In this document: in pieces, positions 40,216 to 49,687 of the stretch
Layout of the letters: every line of letters begins with the position of its first letter
Numbering within the stretch: position 1 is the first letter of the stretch
Origin: Blastomussa wellsi
Lineage: Eukaryota; Cnidaria; Anthozoa; Scleractinia; Plerogyridae
Direction of reading: 5' to 3'
Length of the DNA: 64,000 nt
Assembly (NCBI GenBank): GCA_947652115.1
Contig: OX393570.1
Coordinates: 6,606,710 to 6,670,709 of the forward strand
Notes under the pieces: generated by a model
Told to the model about the DNA's origin: nothing
The model's database searches: none
What the model saw: the letters and a program-made list of their open reading frames with translations, nothing else
Made by a program: the position numbers and the translations under genes

Positions 40216-40819
40216 AATCGTGTTGTAGATTTCGTCTCAGTTTCTTTCCTTGGGCCCAGTCCTCCCAGCCACTCGTAGGTTTTAAGCGTTCGGCCTCGTT
40301 GTTACGTTTGCGCTTGCCTTTACGTTTGTCTTTTCCCAGGAGAATGTCAGCCTTTCTTAGGAGCGTTCCCAGTTCTGAGTCAGGTTGAATGGGTGTTTTA
40401 GCAGCGGGTGGCTTCTTTTTAACACCTGACGTAGATGGTGTAGCTTCTTCCTTGATCTTTGGTGTCTTCGTAGCTCGAGAAGTATTCTTGATCAATTGTT
40501 TGAACATGGTTTCCAACGGACCCTTCACCAAATCTCCTTCCTCCTCCACCTCCTCCTCTTCACCGACATCAACACTATTGCTCGACAAAGGACCAATTTG
40601 TCTGATACGTTTGGTTAAACGACCTCTCTGACGAGCTAAAGGTTTAATTTTCTTGATGGCAATCGAATCTGGGATCGATTTATCGTGGAGTATCACATGA
40701 CTTTCGGCGGCCAATCGACCCGCCTTGTTCAACAAGGCATTGTCCGTAATTTCCCCTTTGTAATACTGAACCAATTGGTCAAACTCTCTCGTAGGCACCA
40801 TCATCACCTCTTCTGTCAT
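40202..40819 (-). CDS. Polinton B conserved structural-type protein, 205 aa
   Basis: Begins with an ordered helical region (REFDQLVQYYKGEITDNALL, about residues 11-30), followed by an acidic stretch (VGEEEEVEEEGD), a Lys/Pro/Thr linker and a basic C-terminus with ILLGKDKRKGKRKR. It overlaps the PLA2-like gene by 14 bases. No function recognised; the layout (helical, then disordered basic tail) suits an internal virion protein. Confidence 0.65.
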   Translation of the reverse strand: MTEEVMMVPTREFDQLVQYYKGEITDNALLNKAGRLAAESHVILHDKSIPDSIAIKKIKPLARQRGRLTKRIRQIGPLSSNSVDVGEEEEVEEEGDLVKGPLETMFKQLIKNTSRATKTPKIKEEATPSTSGVKKKPPAAKTPIQPDSELGTLLRKADILLGKDKRKGKRKRNNEAERLKPTSGWEDWAQGKKLRRNLQHDYDTT

Positions 40820-41143
40820 GCTCGAAATGTTGTTCGAGTAACGATTCGTAACACGTTTGCCAATAGTGGGCTTCTTCCGTCAAGTCTTTGATTTCTTTTT
40901 GCCAGTTGCGTCGTGCCACGATGCACTGCTCGCAAGGAGTGATCGTTTTGCCAGACGGGGTGGTGGCACTTATCTCTTGACAAGCTAGACACGATGCGTC
41001 GTTGTACTTGAGCGCCAAATGCTCTTGCATGAGGTTGTCGTGGGCTTTATGTCATCTGTCTGAACTCTGTTCCAATTTGGCGTTCCTGTCGTTGGCTTCC
41101 TTCAATAACTGGACGAGCCTGGTGTTGCTGTCTTTATATAACT
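40779..41143 (-). pseudogene. Coiled-coil protein with CxxC motifs, broken
   Basis: The ATG at 41030 gives 83 residues with CLACQ ... CEQC, a likely zinc site, and a helical tail. Upstream sequence to about 41143 is coiled-coil-like in the same frame but carries a TGA near 41052, so the full gene appears interrupted. It overlaps the next gene by 41 bases. Confidence 0.5.
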
Positions 41144-41473
41144 TCAGCCTCTGCTCTTGCAGTGACATGTCTTGTATACGTCGTGTAAACCTTGCCAGAA
41201 TCCAGCACCCTTTTGTTTTTGGAGATGTTCTCGTCGTCTCTTCACTGAGTTTTTGCGTTTCCCCACTCCGCGTAGCGTTGTCTTATAGTGGTGCAGCTTA
41301 GCCATGGTAATTGGGTGAACGGGAATTTTGTTTCGTAATAGGTTGAGAACCATTTCGCTCACGGCATTGATTTGATCTGCATTAGCATGTTCTAACATCT
41401 CTTGTCTCCTGTTCCGATTGGCCTCTTTGAGAATAGCCTCCAAGAAAGGGCGTTGTCTACGTAAACGACTCAT
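41144..41473 (-). CDS. Small Polinton-associated basic protein, 109 aa
   Basis: ATG at 41473 (an upstream GTG is in frame). Helical, with RQRPFLEAILKEANRNRRQE, HHYKTTLRGVGKRKNSVKRR and a Gly-rich KGAGFW end. The pattern helix - basic loop - QKQKGAGFW recurs in cnidarian Polintons next to capsid genes. Function unknown. Confidence 0.65.
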   Translation of the reverse strand: MSRLRRQRPFLEAILKEANRNRRQEMLEHANADQINAVSEMVLNLLRNKIPVHPITMAKLHHYKTTLRGVGKRKNSVKRRREHLQKQKGAGFWQGLHDVYKTCHCKSRG

Positions 41474-41820
41474 ACTTCCCACGGTGCAGGACGTCTGTTG
41501 TAACTGCCTGTGACACCCTTTGCTCCCATTCTCTTATACCTCTTGTCCTTGCCGAGCTTGTACCCGGTCTTGGCCGCGTTCTTGAGAACAGTAAGCAGTG
41601 CACCTCCACGTTGTCTCTTGTTATAGTGATTCACATTGTCTCTGATTCCTTTTGCTGCCTGTCCTGCTAATTTCAAAGCCAGAGTAGCAAAGGTAGGTGA
41701 GGGTCCCGATAAGAACATACTGGCTCCTTCAGCCATCTTGTCTACCAATCGATGTCTACGTTGAGCTAGTGCTCCGCCTCGCTGTTTACTTCTTTTCTTG
41801 GTCTTTGGTTTGTTTTTCAT
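41470..41820 (-). CDS. Small basic virion-type protein, 116 aa
   Basis: ATG at 41820. Very Lys/Arg-rich with two QRGGAL repeats (KQRGGALAQRRHR, KRQRGGALLTVLKN). The repeated RGGAL segments resemble cleavage-site-bearing minor virion proteins such as adenovirus core or cement proteins; this is inference. It directly follows the broken protease gene. Confidence 0.6.
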   Translation of the reverse strand: MKNKPKTKKRSKQRGGALAQRRHRLVDKMAEGASMFLSGPSPTFATLALKLAGQAAKGIRDNVNHYNKRQRGGALLTVLKNAAKTGYKLGKDKRYKRMGAKGVTGSYNRRPAPWEV

Positions 41821-41857
41821 CGTCGACGTTTACGCGAAGCAGCTTCCAAACCTTTTT

Positions 41858-42139
41858 TCACACCGTAACCCGCTGCACTAGAGTCTCGTAAGACTCTAAA
41901 GGTAGGGCGTAGCTGTCCATCACCTCGCACACATTCCCACTATGGGTCCAAAGCGCCAACCAGTGTTGGCCCGGTTTGTCGTGTGGATCAGTGTTTACAA
42001 CGTACCCACGAGGTTCTTTCTTGATCGGTCCACGTGGTAATCGATCACAAGCCACCGTCCCGTAAAAGTAGGGTTTCAAGATGGCATCCGCTCTCGCCAA
42101 ATGATCCAGTTGCACGTTATTCAGAGGTACTTTCTCCAT
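41858..42139 (-). pseudogene. Adenain-like cysteine protease, C-terminally truncated
   Basis: ATG at 42139, touching the capsid stop. The fold's first half is present: VVNTDPHDKPGQHWLALW carries the catalytic His and the following strand EVMDSYALP. The Gln and Cys segment expected some 60 residues later is missing; the frame instead runs into the basic end of another ORF (41824-41870). A deletion has removed half the protease. In Polintons this enzyme matures the capsid proteins. Confidence 0.75.
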
Positions 42140-43542
42140 TAGCGTTGGTAAATGTCGTACAGCACAGCTTTGTTCTTGTCTATTTCCAAGAGGTTCTCAA
42201 ACTCTCCGTACAGGATGACAGTGATGTTGTTACCCGGTGGTACACCGAAGTTCAGCACGATCTGCAACTCTCCTGACTGCTTGGGGTTCAACACAGGACT
42301 GTCCAAACATCCGTTGGCTGCATTGTCAAATACAAACAGTGTGCAATTCTTGCCTTGACCCCAGTCTTCTCTTCTCACCATGTTTCCTTGATGTTTGCAC
42401 AGACATCCCGTGGCTTGTAAGAAGCGATAGTAACCTCTCAGATCTTGGGTACTGTCGTTGTGCACTAGTTCCAGGGTCTCATAAGGGTTCTCCTCTCCTC
42501 GCACTAGTTGCCTGATGTTACTCACACCAAACTTTTGAAAACAGAATGGATCACTTGCCACATTACCATTGAAGGCATCTGAATGCACGAGTCCCACGAT
42601 GACTCTGTTAGGAATTCGGCCTTGAAATAAATTGTTGCACTCGTATCTTTGCTGGTTCCCTTGCATGTTGAAGGTCCTAATTTCACTTCTCACGGTAGGG
42701 TAAGCCACTATGGCTCGGTTGACGTTCATTTTCGTCATCAACTCTCGGTAGATGCTGGGATTAAGCCTTACTTGACACAGGTACATTCTCACTTTGACCT
42801 CTTCGTGCGTCAATCTTCCAGCCACGTTCACACCATTCAAGAACAAATTGGGAGAATTGAAGTACATCTGGATTCCAATCTGCACACCAGGTACCAATAA
42901 CTTGTTCAAGTGGAACACCTCGATGTGGGGTGTAAACCTTAGCACGTGTCTTTTTCCACCCGTGTAATTGTCTTGTTCTGCTTTCATCAGTTTTACTGAA
43001 GCTTGTTGGTTGGAGGACAATTCTTGGAAAGCCTCGTGTCCATCTCCTTCTGTGTTTGTGTTGTTCGCAGTTAACACTGTTGGAAAGTCCAGGGCATTGT
43101 ACCAACCTTGAGGTCTTAGTACGGTTTCTCCATCATCTCTGTTGTAGTTGAGCAATGTTTCCAGGTATGCTTTGTAATGATAGGTGTCGGTTTGAGGACT
43201 GATCAAGGTACCATTGAGTCTCACACTGATCTGTTTAAACAAAGTGTGGGCCAAATTGTTCGTTGGCCAGAGTCTCGTGGCTTCGACTATGTTATCACCA
43301 TTCACCAGTTTGAGCGCTAACTCGATCTCAAAGAAACTTCGACTGAGGTCCACGTAATCTTCTTGCGGATCCACTTGGAATTCCACGGGATTGATGCCTG
43401 TCGTATAGGTCTGAATGGGTACAATGCGATAACTAGACATGCTGAGATCTGTAGGTGGTACGGTAAACAGGTTCAGTTGCGGATTCAGGACTGATTTGGA
43501 TGCAGGGTGTAACAACCCACCGTCCATCAAGGTATCCGTCAT
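42139..43542 (-). CDS. Polinton B major capsid protein (double jelly-roll)
   Basis: ATG at 43542 overlaps the stop of the upstream ORF (ATGA); the open frame extends to 43590 without an ATG. About 467 residues, usual for Polinton capsids. Recognisable blocks: NLFTVPPTDLSMSSYRIVPI, VDPQEDYVDLSRSFFEIELA and a C-terminal GVPPGNNITVILYGEFE. It is the F54H12.2-like family, shown by others to be double jelly-roll capsids. No stop or frameshift seen; the best preserved gene of the element. Confidence 0.92.
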   Translation of the reverse strand: MTDTLMDGGLLHPASKSVLNPQLNLFTVPPTDLSMSSYRIVPIQTYTTGINPVEFQVDPQEDYVDLSRSFFEIELALKLVNGDNIVEATRLWPTNNLAHTLFKQISVRLNGTLISPQTDTYHYKAYLETLLNYNRDDGETVLRPQGWYNALDFPTVLTANNTNTEGDGHEAFQELSSNQQASVKLMKAEQDNYTGGKRHVLRFTPHIEVFHLNKLLVPGVQIGIQMYFNSPNLFLNGVNVAGRLTHEEVKVRMYLCQVRLNPSIYRELMTKMNVNRAIVAYPTVRSEIRTFNMQGNQQRYECNNLFQGRIPNRVIVGLVHSDAFNGNVASDPFCFQKFGVSNIRQLVRGEENPYETLELVHNDSTQDLRGYYRFLQATGCLCKHQGNMVRREDWGQGKNCTLFVFDNAANGCLDSPVLNPKQSGELQIVLNFGVPPGNNITVILYGEFENLLEIDKNKAVLYDIYQR

Positions 43543-43748
43543 ATTTTTCTTATTCTTCTCCTTTGTTTTCTCGCTAAGATGTGATCCCAATCGTAGCCAA
43601 CAGGTTTACTGACCTCAGGACCAATCCATCCGCCTTTTTGTACCTTTCGTCGACGTTTCGAGGTTTGTGGGAATCCTTCACGACGTAACCCTGACAACCC
43701 TTTTCTAGATTTCACGAGTCTCGAGCTTCTGGAGTAGATGGGATTCAT
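43539..43748 (-). CDS. Small basic protein upstream of capsid, 69 aa
   Basis: ATG at 43748. Arg/Lys-rich, with SRKGLSGLRREGFPQTSKRR and a WIGPEVSKP segment; overlaps the capsid gene by 4 bases. No family recognised. Confidence 0.6.
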   Translation of the reverse strand: MNPIYSRSSRLVKSRKGLSGLRREGFPQTSKRRRKVQKGGWIGPEVSKPVGYDWDHILARKQRRRIRKI

Positions 43749-43749
43749 T

Positions 43750-43965
43750 AGTCGCCGAAGATGTCGTTGAATTTTCGCTTGATGCTTCTATCTAGGACTT
43801 CGTAAGCTTTACGTTTGACTGCTTGTTTAGCGCTCCGAGTTGCACCCTGTTTTGCCTTCCAAATGCGATCTCGAACACCGCGACCGCTTATTAATAACCC
43901 CCCACAACACTCGCTTTCAGCAGTTCTTGAACGAAGCCACCTCCGTCTTGTGGGTCAGGTTTGAA
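43750..43965 (-). pseudogene. Small basic ORF fragment between penton and capsid genes
   Basis: The end of this frame (RIWKAKQGATRSAKQAVKRK, then a stop near 43751) is protein-like and basic, but no ATG is found and the upstream part reads in another frame. Probably a frameshifted small virion gene. Confidence 0.4.
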
Positions 43966-43970
43966 TCGTG

Positions 43971-44982
43971 TTAAACTTCCACCTTTGATGCTCGTTTAAA
44001 GTGAAGAGTGACAATCGTGTTTCCTTCACCAAATTCGGTCAATTCACCGGTTGTCTCTGACACCTGCGTCTCAATAATGTCCAACTGGGTCTTGCGCAAC
44101 GGAATATATTGAATGTGAAGCGGTTCAAAATAATGACTTCCATCCTCTGTGCGTCGATAATTGACCTCTCGTAATAGATCCGTGACTTGATTTCCGACCG
44201 TTGAACTACCTCCCACGTCGGAATAAATGAACAAGGAACGTGATGTTGAACCCACCACGTTTTGAAAGGCTTTGTTGAGATTGGTGAAGCGCCAATCACA
44301 AGTCACGCTCAGATGAAAAAGGTCTTCTTCTTCTATCAGCCAAAACACAGGTTCACCCTTGTCGTTTTCCAGATCATGTGTCATCGTGTCTAAATTGGGT
44401 ACCGTGTCTGTAAAAAACTCCTGACGTAAATTGGGTCCCAAATCATAATTTTCAGGGCTTCTCTCCTTCAACCACCCCATCTTTAAGGCCAACATTTTAT
44501 TGATCTTCAATGCTGGTGAGTAAAGTGCGCGTACGTGTGTCCCTTTGTTATCCGTCAGCAGATCGTTTCCATCCCAACGAAATTTCACGTACATTCTCTT
44601 TCCATCGGATGCTGTATAGCTGCTACCAAGATGGGGTCCTCGGTAATTCAAGATGCGCCGTTGCTCGAAAAATGAAGCCAACACCATCAATGTACTCTAC
44701 CATGGTTCGGAGATCTTTCGGGTCATAGTGGGCCCTACCAAATTTTAACGCACCGGAAGGGTATTTCATGATCCAATCCATGGTAAACAGGATTTCGTTA
44801 CCGTCGACCAGCTTGGGGAGATGCACTTTCACGTCTGGCAAGGAGATGCTAATCAATCCCACTTTCCAACTCGAACCATGCAACCTGATGGGATGGGGTA
44901 ATCGAATCTTGAAATAATTGCTTTGGTTCTGGGGAAACGGCTAGCTGTGTCTAGGTAAGGTAATGTAAAACTCCTCGCTCAT
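43971..44982 (-). pseudogene. Polinton B minor capsid (penton-like) gene, broken
   Basis: ATG at 44982, three bases before the integrase stop. A TAG at codon 14 (44943-44941) and a one-base frame change near a T run at about 44665-44672 divide it into the frames 44883-44623 and 44690-43971. Blocks such as SSWKVGLISISLPDVKVHLP and the C-terminal FGEGNTIVTLHFKR mark the penton-like family. Its place next to integrase and capsid is usual for cnidarian Polintons. Confidence 0.75.
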
Positions 44983-44984
44983 CC

Positions 44985-46082
44985 TCAAAGCTTTTTCACG
45001 TCCCTCTTGTCAATCCAACTGTCGTATTTATCTGACCAACCTTTCCAACGTACAAGCAATTTATTCCCTTTTCGTTTCAACACTTTTTCCACTCGATACA
45101 GATCGTCGTCTGATACAGTGACTTTCTGTAAGTCTTGAGAATAAAAGGTGCCTTCCAAAGGTGTTTCATCCATCTCTTTGATTTTGTAAGTGACCACACT
45201 TCCAGGGACGACTCTGGATACTATAAACACTGCTTCCGTCCAGCCCGGTAGGTAACCTTTCTTAAAGGTTCTAAACTTCTTATTGAGTCTCACGCGATCA
45301 TTTACTTTAAACTTTGGCTTGAGACGCTTGGCATTCAAACGTTTGGCATTCAAGTTGTTCCATACTTCTTCTTGATTACTTGAAGTCACTTTGCTGGGGG
45401 CCATCTTGATGCTGCTATGATACGATCGATTGTAGCCCAAGACCAAATCTTGCAACATGGGTAGGAAGGTCAATGTATTCTTGATGGTAAAATATCGATA
45501 CAATCTTTCCTTCAAGAATCGTTCTACGATGCTGGCTTTTGTGTCTCCACTGGTAGAGAAATGATGGATATTTTTCCGTTTCATCAAAGCTTGGAAGTGT
45601 TTGTTGTAAAATTCTTTACCGTTATCCGTTTGAAGATTCTGTGGTTGACGACCTTGGCTTTGTTTCAAAATCTTCTCAAAAGCAGTCGTCACATCTTTTC
45701 CAGTCTTGGTCTTGACGGGTTCCACCCAGGCATACTTGGAAAACACGTCGACCACTGTCAATAGATACCTGTAATCGCGATTGGATTTGGCAATGTTGAC
45801 CACTTCGATCAGATCTGCTGCCCATTGTTCGTCGATACCAAACACCATCACGGGGAGGGTAGGAAAATGTCGTCTTCGGGGTTTGTGCAAGGTATAACCC
45901 AAATCACGCTCCAATGTCTTTCGTACTTTTCCAACGGGTAATCTTTGTGCGCGTGCAAAACGAGCCACGCCCCCCAAACTACCAGGTGCGGTCGGATCTC
46001 GATAGGTTGTCAACAGAGTCGCATAAGCCTTCTTCTTCTTTGTCTTTTTACTCTTCATAGTGTTGCCATTCTGTAAAGACAT
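44985..46082 (-). CDS. Polinton integrase with chromodomain
   Basis: ATG at 46082, 365 residues, uninterrupted. An N-terminal zinc-less region is followed by the DDE core: Asp in QWAADLIEV (about residue 90), Asp in LQTDNGKEFYN (~153), Glu in SIVERFLKERL (~188). The C-terminus carries a chromodomain (YRVEKVLKRKGNKLLVRWKG ... YDSWI). This is the retrovirus-like integrase of Polintons, which joins element ends to target DNA with 6-bp duplication, as seen here. Confidence 0.94.
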   Translation of the reverse strand: MSLQNGNTMKSKKTKKKKAYATLLTTYRDPTAPGSLGGVARFARAQRLPVGKVRKTLERDLGYTLHKPRRRHFPTLPVMVFGIDEQWAADLIEVVNIAKSNRDYRYLLTVVDVFSKYAWVEPVKTKTGKDVTTAFEKILKQSQGRQPQNLQTDNGKEFYNKHFQALMKRKNIHHFSTSGDTKASIVERFLKERLYRYFTIKNTLTFLPMLQDLVLGYNRSYHSSIKMAPSKVTSSNQEEVWNNLNAKRLNAKRLKPKFKVNDRVRLNKKFRTFKKGYLPGWTEAVFIVSRVVPGSVVTYKIKEMDETPLEGTFYSQDLQKVTVSDDDLYRVEKVLKRKGNKLLVRWKGWSDKYDSWIDKRDVKKL

Positions 46083-46245
46083 TGCCTCCAGAGGTCTGGG
46101 TAACGTTCAACAATGGTGAGAAACCATTCGAATGACTGAGATTGATGTTTCAACCACAAGATAAAGACCACGAAACGGAATACGTTTTTACTCACATCAA
46201 CGGCTTCGAATTCTTTCAGGGGATCATCAACGGAATCTGTAGGAA

Positions 46246-46600
46246 GGACGAGTCTGAGAGACCGATCCCAGGCCTTCGAGTCCAGTGGTCAATTTTCTCA
46301 CTCCAAAACAAACTCCTATGGGAACCCGGGACCTAGTTTCCAGGTTTCACTGCTGCTCAGGTAGCCGCTACCTTCTGATTGGCTGAAAATAACCTCCGCC
46401 ATCTTGGATTTGAAAAACAATAGAGTCTATTGTTCTCGAAACAATAGCCTATTTGTCTTTTCTCGGCTCCTGATTGGCTGAAAATAACCTCCGCCATCTT
46501 GGATTTGGAAAACAATAGAGTCTATTGTTCTCGAAACAATAGCCTATTGTCTTTCTCGGCTCCTGATTGGTTACCGGTCACATGAGCGCCGTATACTACT
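46246..46600 (-). repeat. Polinton B right terminal inverted repeat, with internal duplication
   Basis: Longer than the left repeat because a 95-bp block starting CTGATTGGCTGAAAATAACC is present twice (46375 and 46470). Confidence 0.9.
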
Positions 46601-46606
46601 ACTAAA

Positions 46607-46901
46607 TGATTTCCATATTCTTATAGGTTTCAATAAACGAATTTACACTGGGCAAGAAGAAACTGGCGAAAATATACCAAATATTACCAATTCAGTGGAC
46701 CTCTTATGTATCCACACAGACCTAACCTACAGAAACCACACAGACATTGCCAGTGATATCCTATTTTGTTTCTCCGTCATCTCCCGCAACATTGCCCGTT
46801 CTTTCCCATTCATGATAGAACCAAGGAGATTGAAGTTGATTCCAGTCAACAAAAATAGAATAGATTCCATTCGAGTCTATATAACTGATGGAACAAAATA
46901 G
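46607..46901 (+). pseudogene. Polinton A minor capsid-like protein, 3' part
   Basis: Continues the gene interrupted at 39137. ATYTDL-like beta-rich sequence such as VDLLCIHTDLTYRNHTDIAS and FPFMIEPRRLKLIPVNKNRI ends in a stop at 46899-46901. The ATG-like start at 46695 is internal to the old gene. Confidence 0.7.
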
Positions 46902-46982
46902 ACCAGTCAAATTTAATGGCACAGAAAATACAATAACGGTAATTATAACCGAAGTTTGGTGAATTATCTAACCAATAATTAT

Positions 46983-47216
46983 ATGAACCAACCACATGAA
47001 TGGATGAAACAATATAACCCCAGAACTGGCCTCTATGAATTCCGTCATAAAGGAACTGGAATAACCAAGTTGTCACTTGAGGTGATTGGTAAATCACAAG
47101 CTGGGGTGAGTACAAATACCAGACAGAAAAATAAGTCAACTCCAAAAAAGGGTGACCATCGCAGTTTCAACGCATGCAATGAAATTCTCAAACGATTATC
47201 ATCTGTGAAAGTGTAA
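46983..47216 (+). CDS. Polinton A small protein, 77 aa
   Basis: ATG at 46983; the frame is open further upstream. WMKQYNPRTGLYEFRHKGTG and a basic C-terminus. Lies between the minor and major capsid genes of Polinton A. No family recognised. Confidence 0.5.
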   Translation: MNQPHEWMKQYNPRTGLYEFRHKGTGITKLSLEVIGKSQAGVSTNTRQKNKSTPKKGDHRSFNACNEILKRLSSVKV

Positions 47217-47382
47217 ATTATCTACACAATTATTATATATGTTCAGATCAGAAGATAATCTCAAAAAAACAGACTACATAAGATTCAACTTGGTAACCCA
47301 ACCACAGAGTAATGTTCCCAATAATCAATTTCAGAAAAAAAAACAGATTACATTTTTGACATAAAAGACAGATCAACCTGGT

Positions 47383-48564
47383 TTGACTGGTACAATGCTT
47401 AAACTGATAGTAAAATATCGAGTTGAATTAAAAGCTGATGGAGGAGCTATAGTCAACGCCAACCTTACTCAAGCGAATGATGATGGTAATTGTATCTCAA
47501 CAATCAACGACTCAACAAGTCTAATCAATCACATGATGATAACATCAGCTGGTAAAAAAGTTTATGATAGCAATGATCTCCATAAAATAGGTTTCGTGAA
47601 AAGTCTCTTGGAATACTCACGTGACTACGCCTTAACAGTTGCCACACGAACTGGTTGGTACCTTGATGATAGACCAATACATGAAGGAGCCGCCCTTGCT
47701 GTAGCCAATTTCCCGAAAACTGGAGTATTTAAGAGAAACAGTTTATTGCTTGGTGATCCAATACCAACCCAAGAGGCATCTATCCCACTCAATAAATTTT
47801 CTTTCTTTCAGGAATTAAGAGATAAAATGCTTCCACCCATGCAAATGAAAATCAAGATGACAATGACCAGTGATGATGAATTTATTTACAGAGCTGGAGC
47901 TGATGCCAATGTTGCACGTTATATTATTCTTGACCTTCAACTATGGGTACCCCGTCTCAACTTCACATCTAAAGGCCTCAACATGGCAAATTCATCATTT
48001 CTTAAACCTAGTCGCTGGAAATACCTAAGAGAATTTGTTACGGAATCCACACCTGATAGAGCTGTCCGTGGAATGTATCAAATAACCCCAGCAGTTAAAG
48101 ACGCAAAACATGTCTTTGTCTATTTCCAGAGAAATAAAACAAACATTCAAAAGGAAAATCCATTTATTTTTGACACATTCAAACTCAACACCGCTGATGA
48201 TAATTGTTCACTTGCAACTTGTAGGCTGCAATATGGTAATTCTGACTTTTACCCCGAATTGGAATATGACACCGATAGTAAAACTCACATCTTCGATGAT
48301 CTCTTTGAATACGCCAGAAGGAAAAATGACCCAAATACTGGAACTCAACTGACAATGGAAATTTTTAAAAAGTTGTATTCCCTGATATATTTCGATCTCC
48401 GGGAACATAAAGATGATATAAGCAATGATCCAAAACAACTCATTCTCAAATACCATCTCACTCAGGCATCAACAGCAGATTACATAATTTATGCCATTGT
48501 TCTTTATGAGGAAACCATTGTAATTGATAAGATAGGCAATGAGTTAGTTGTTATGTCACAATAG
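47383..48564 (+). CDS. Polinton A major capsid-like protein
   Basis: 393 codons from a TTG; the first ATG is at 47395. Upstream sequence (about 47265-47382) also looks coding but in another frame, so the N-terminus is probably frameshifted. The blocks KYRVELKADGGAIVNANLTQ, NHMMITSAGKKVYDSNDL and FKRNSLLLGDPIPTQEASIP, and the length, fit a double jelly-roll capsid of a second Polinton lineage with little visible similarity to the Polinton B capsid. Codons are markedly AT-rich. Confidence 0.75.
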   Translation: MTGTMLKLIVKYRVELKADGGAIVNANLTQANDDGNCISTINDSTSLINHMMITSAGKKVYDSNDLHKIGFVKSLLEYSRDYALTVATRTGWYLDDRPIHEGAALAVANFPKTGVFKRNSLLLGDPIPTQEASIPLNKFSFFQELRDKMLPPMQMKIKMTMTSDDEFIYRAGADANVARYIILDLQLWVPRLNFTSKGLNMANSSFLKPSRWKYLREFVTESTPDRAVRGMYQITPAVKDAKHVFVYFQRNKTNIQKENPFIFDTFKLNTADDNCSLATCRLQYGNSDFYPELEYDTDSKTHIFDDLFEYARRKNDPNTGTQLTMEIFKKLYSLIYFDLREHKDDISNDPKQLILKYHLTQASTADYIIYAIVLYEETIVIDKIGNELVVMSQ

Positions 48565-48619
48565 TCAGCTGCGTTTGAAATGAAAAAAAAATCATATAGT
48601 TATTATATATTGAGATGTT

Positions 48620-48787
48620 TGACATTGATTTTTCAGATATGAATACAAAAAAAAAATTAAGAAAAATACCAGCAAATACTTTGAGGATTATTTAAATAAA
48701 GCTAAGAGGTATGGTGACAAGAATGACCCCAGATATAAAACCATGGTTAAAAATAGAAAAAATGGCTTTCTGAAGCAACACTCTTAG
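48620..48787 (+). pseudogene. Polinton A ORF fragment
   Basis: FEDYLNKAKRYGDKNDPRYK and KNGFLKQHS end at a stop at 48785-48787; the start is lost in an A-run frame change near 48650. Lys/Asn-rich like its neighbours. Confidence 0.4.
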
Positions 48788-48792
48788 AAAAG

Positions 48793-48996
48793 ATGAATTT
48801 GTATTACAAGTTAATGCAAACTCTTGATAGAAGGGCTTTAATTATGAATGTTGATAAAACAGAATTAGAAAATCACATCCGAAAATTAAACACGATTGTT
48901 CTATTACATAAAAATGCTATGAGGCAAATTTCTTATATTGAAAGTAATCAATTGAATGATGAAAGTGATGGACCGTCTGATATTGAGGATGACTAA
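48793..48996 (+). CDS. Polinton A small helical protein, 67 aa
   Basis: ATG at 48793, helical with an acidic end (DESDGPSDIEDD). Follows the capsid gene on the same strand. Function unknown. Confidence 0.45.
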   Translation: MNLYYKLMQTLDRRALIMNVDKTELENHIRKLNTIVLLHKNAMRQISYIESNQLNDESDGPSDIEDD

Positions 48997-49097
48997 GAAA
49001 GTGATATTGACATATATGATTATTATGAATGATTTATCAAAGTTCAACAGGTTTATCTATTTCCTTCTAGCAAATTCTACTCACCCATCCATATTTG

Positions 49098-49245
49098 CCA
49101 CAACAACTTCTCTGAAGTTAAATTCAACTACTTCACAATTCACCACAACAACTTCAGAGAAGTTAAATTCAACTACTTCACAATTTACCACAACAACTTC
49201 AGAGAAGTTAAATTCAACTACTTCACAATTCACTTCACAATTGTG
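49098..49245. repeat. 45-bp tandem repeat, about 3 copies
   Basis: Unit around AACAACTTCAGAGAAGTTAA; ends in a small palindrome CTTCACAATTGTGAAG. Each unit encodes 15 residues of a Thr/Ser-rich repeat in one frame. Confidence 0.9.
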
Positions 49246-49436
49246 AAGTCTTTGATTGGTTGAAAAACTCGTATGACTGTCTCGTGATCCAAAACATTAG
49301 GTGGCTCATTGCATATTCACAAGCCGAAAATTCTTTGACAATGAATTCAACTTCCCTTGTTTCTGGGAATGATTGGGGGAACCCCCTATTGGATTCATAT
49401 GTAAATTCGAACTCAAGATTGAATTCATGCGTGAAC

Positions 49437-49520
49437 AAAAATTATGTGTGGACAAAAATTGAATTTATGCTGGGACAAAAATTGAATTTATGCTGGGACA
49501 AAAATTGAATTTATGCTTGT
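49437..49520. repeat. 24-bp tandem repeat
   Basis: About three units of ACAAAAATTGAATTTATGCT. Confidence 0.85.
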
Positions 49521-49687
49521 CCCAAAACACCCGTTTTATATACTGCTAGCTCAGTTAAACGAAAGAAACTGTAATCTATGTGTTTTTGAACCAATAAGAC
49601 TTTATTGCTGCATTCTCGTAGAGTCATGGATTTCACCAATTTAATTAACAGTTGTGAAAGATTAATTAATCAACATGACACGAGCGT

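Larger units (their letters stand above)
39138..46600 (-). mobile_element. Polinton B (Maverick/adintovirus-like), defective
   Basis: A 7463-bp element inserted in Polinton A. Both ends read AGTAGTATA inward as inverted repeats; the right end continues ACGGCGCTCATGTGACCGG, while the left end has lost about 12 bases there. Flanking 6-bp direct repeats ACTAAA (39132-39137, 46601-46606) match the target length of Polintons. Minus-strand gene order: integrase, penton-like, small basic proteins, major capsid, protease, several small proteins, PLA2-like protein. DNA polymerase B and the packaging ATPase are absent, and several genes carry stops or frameshifts, so it is a non-autonomous remnant; autonomous Polintons are about 15-20 kb. 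Confidence 0.93.
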
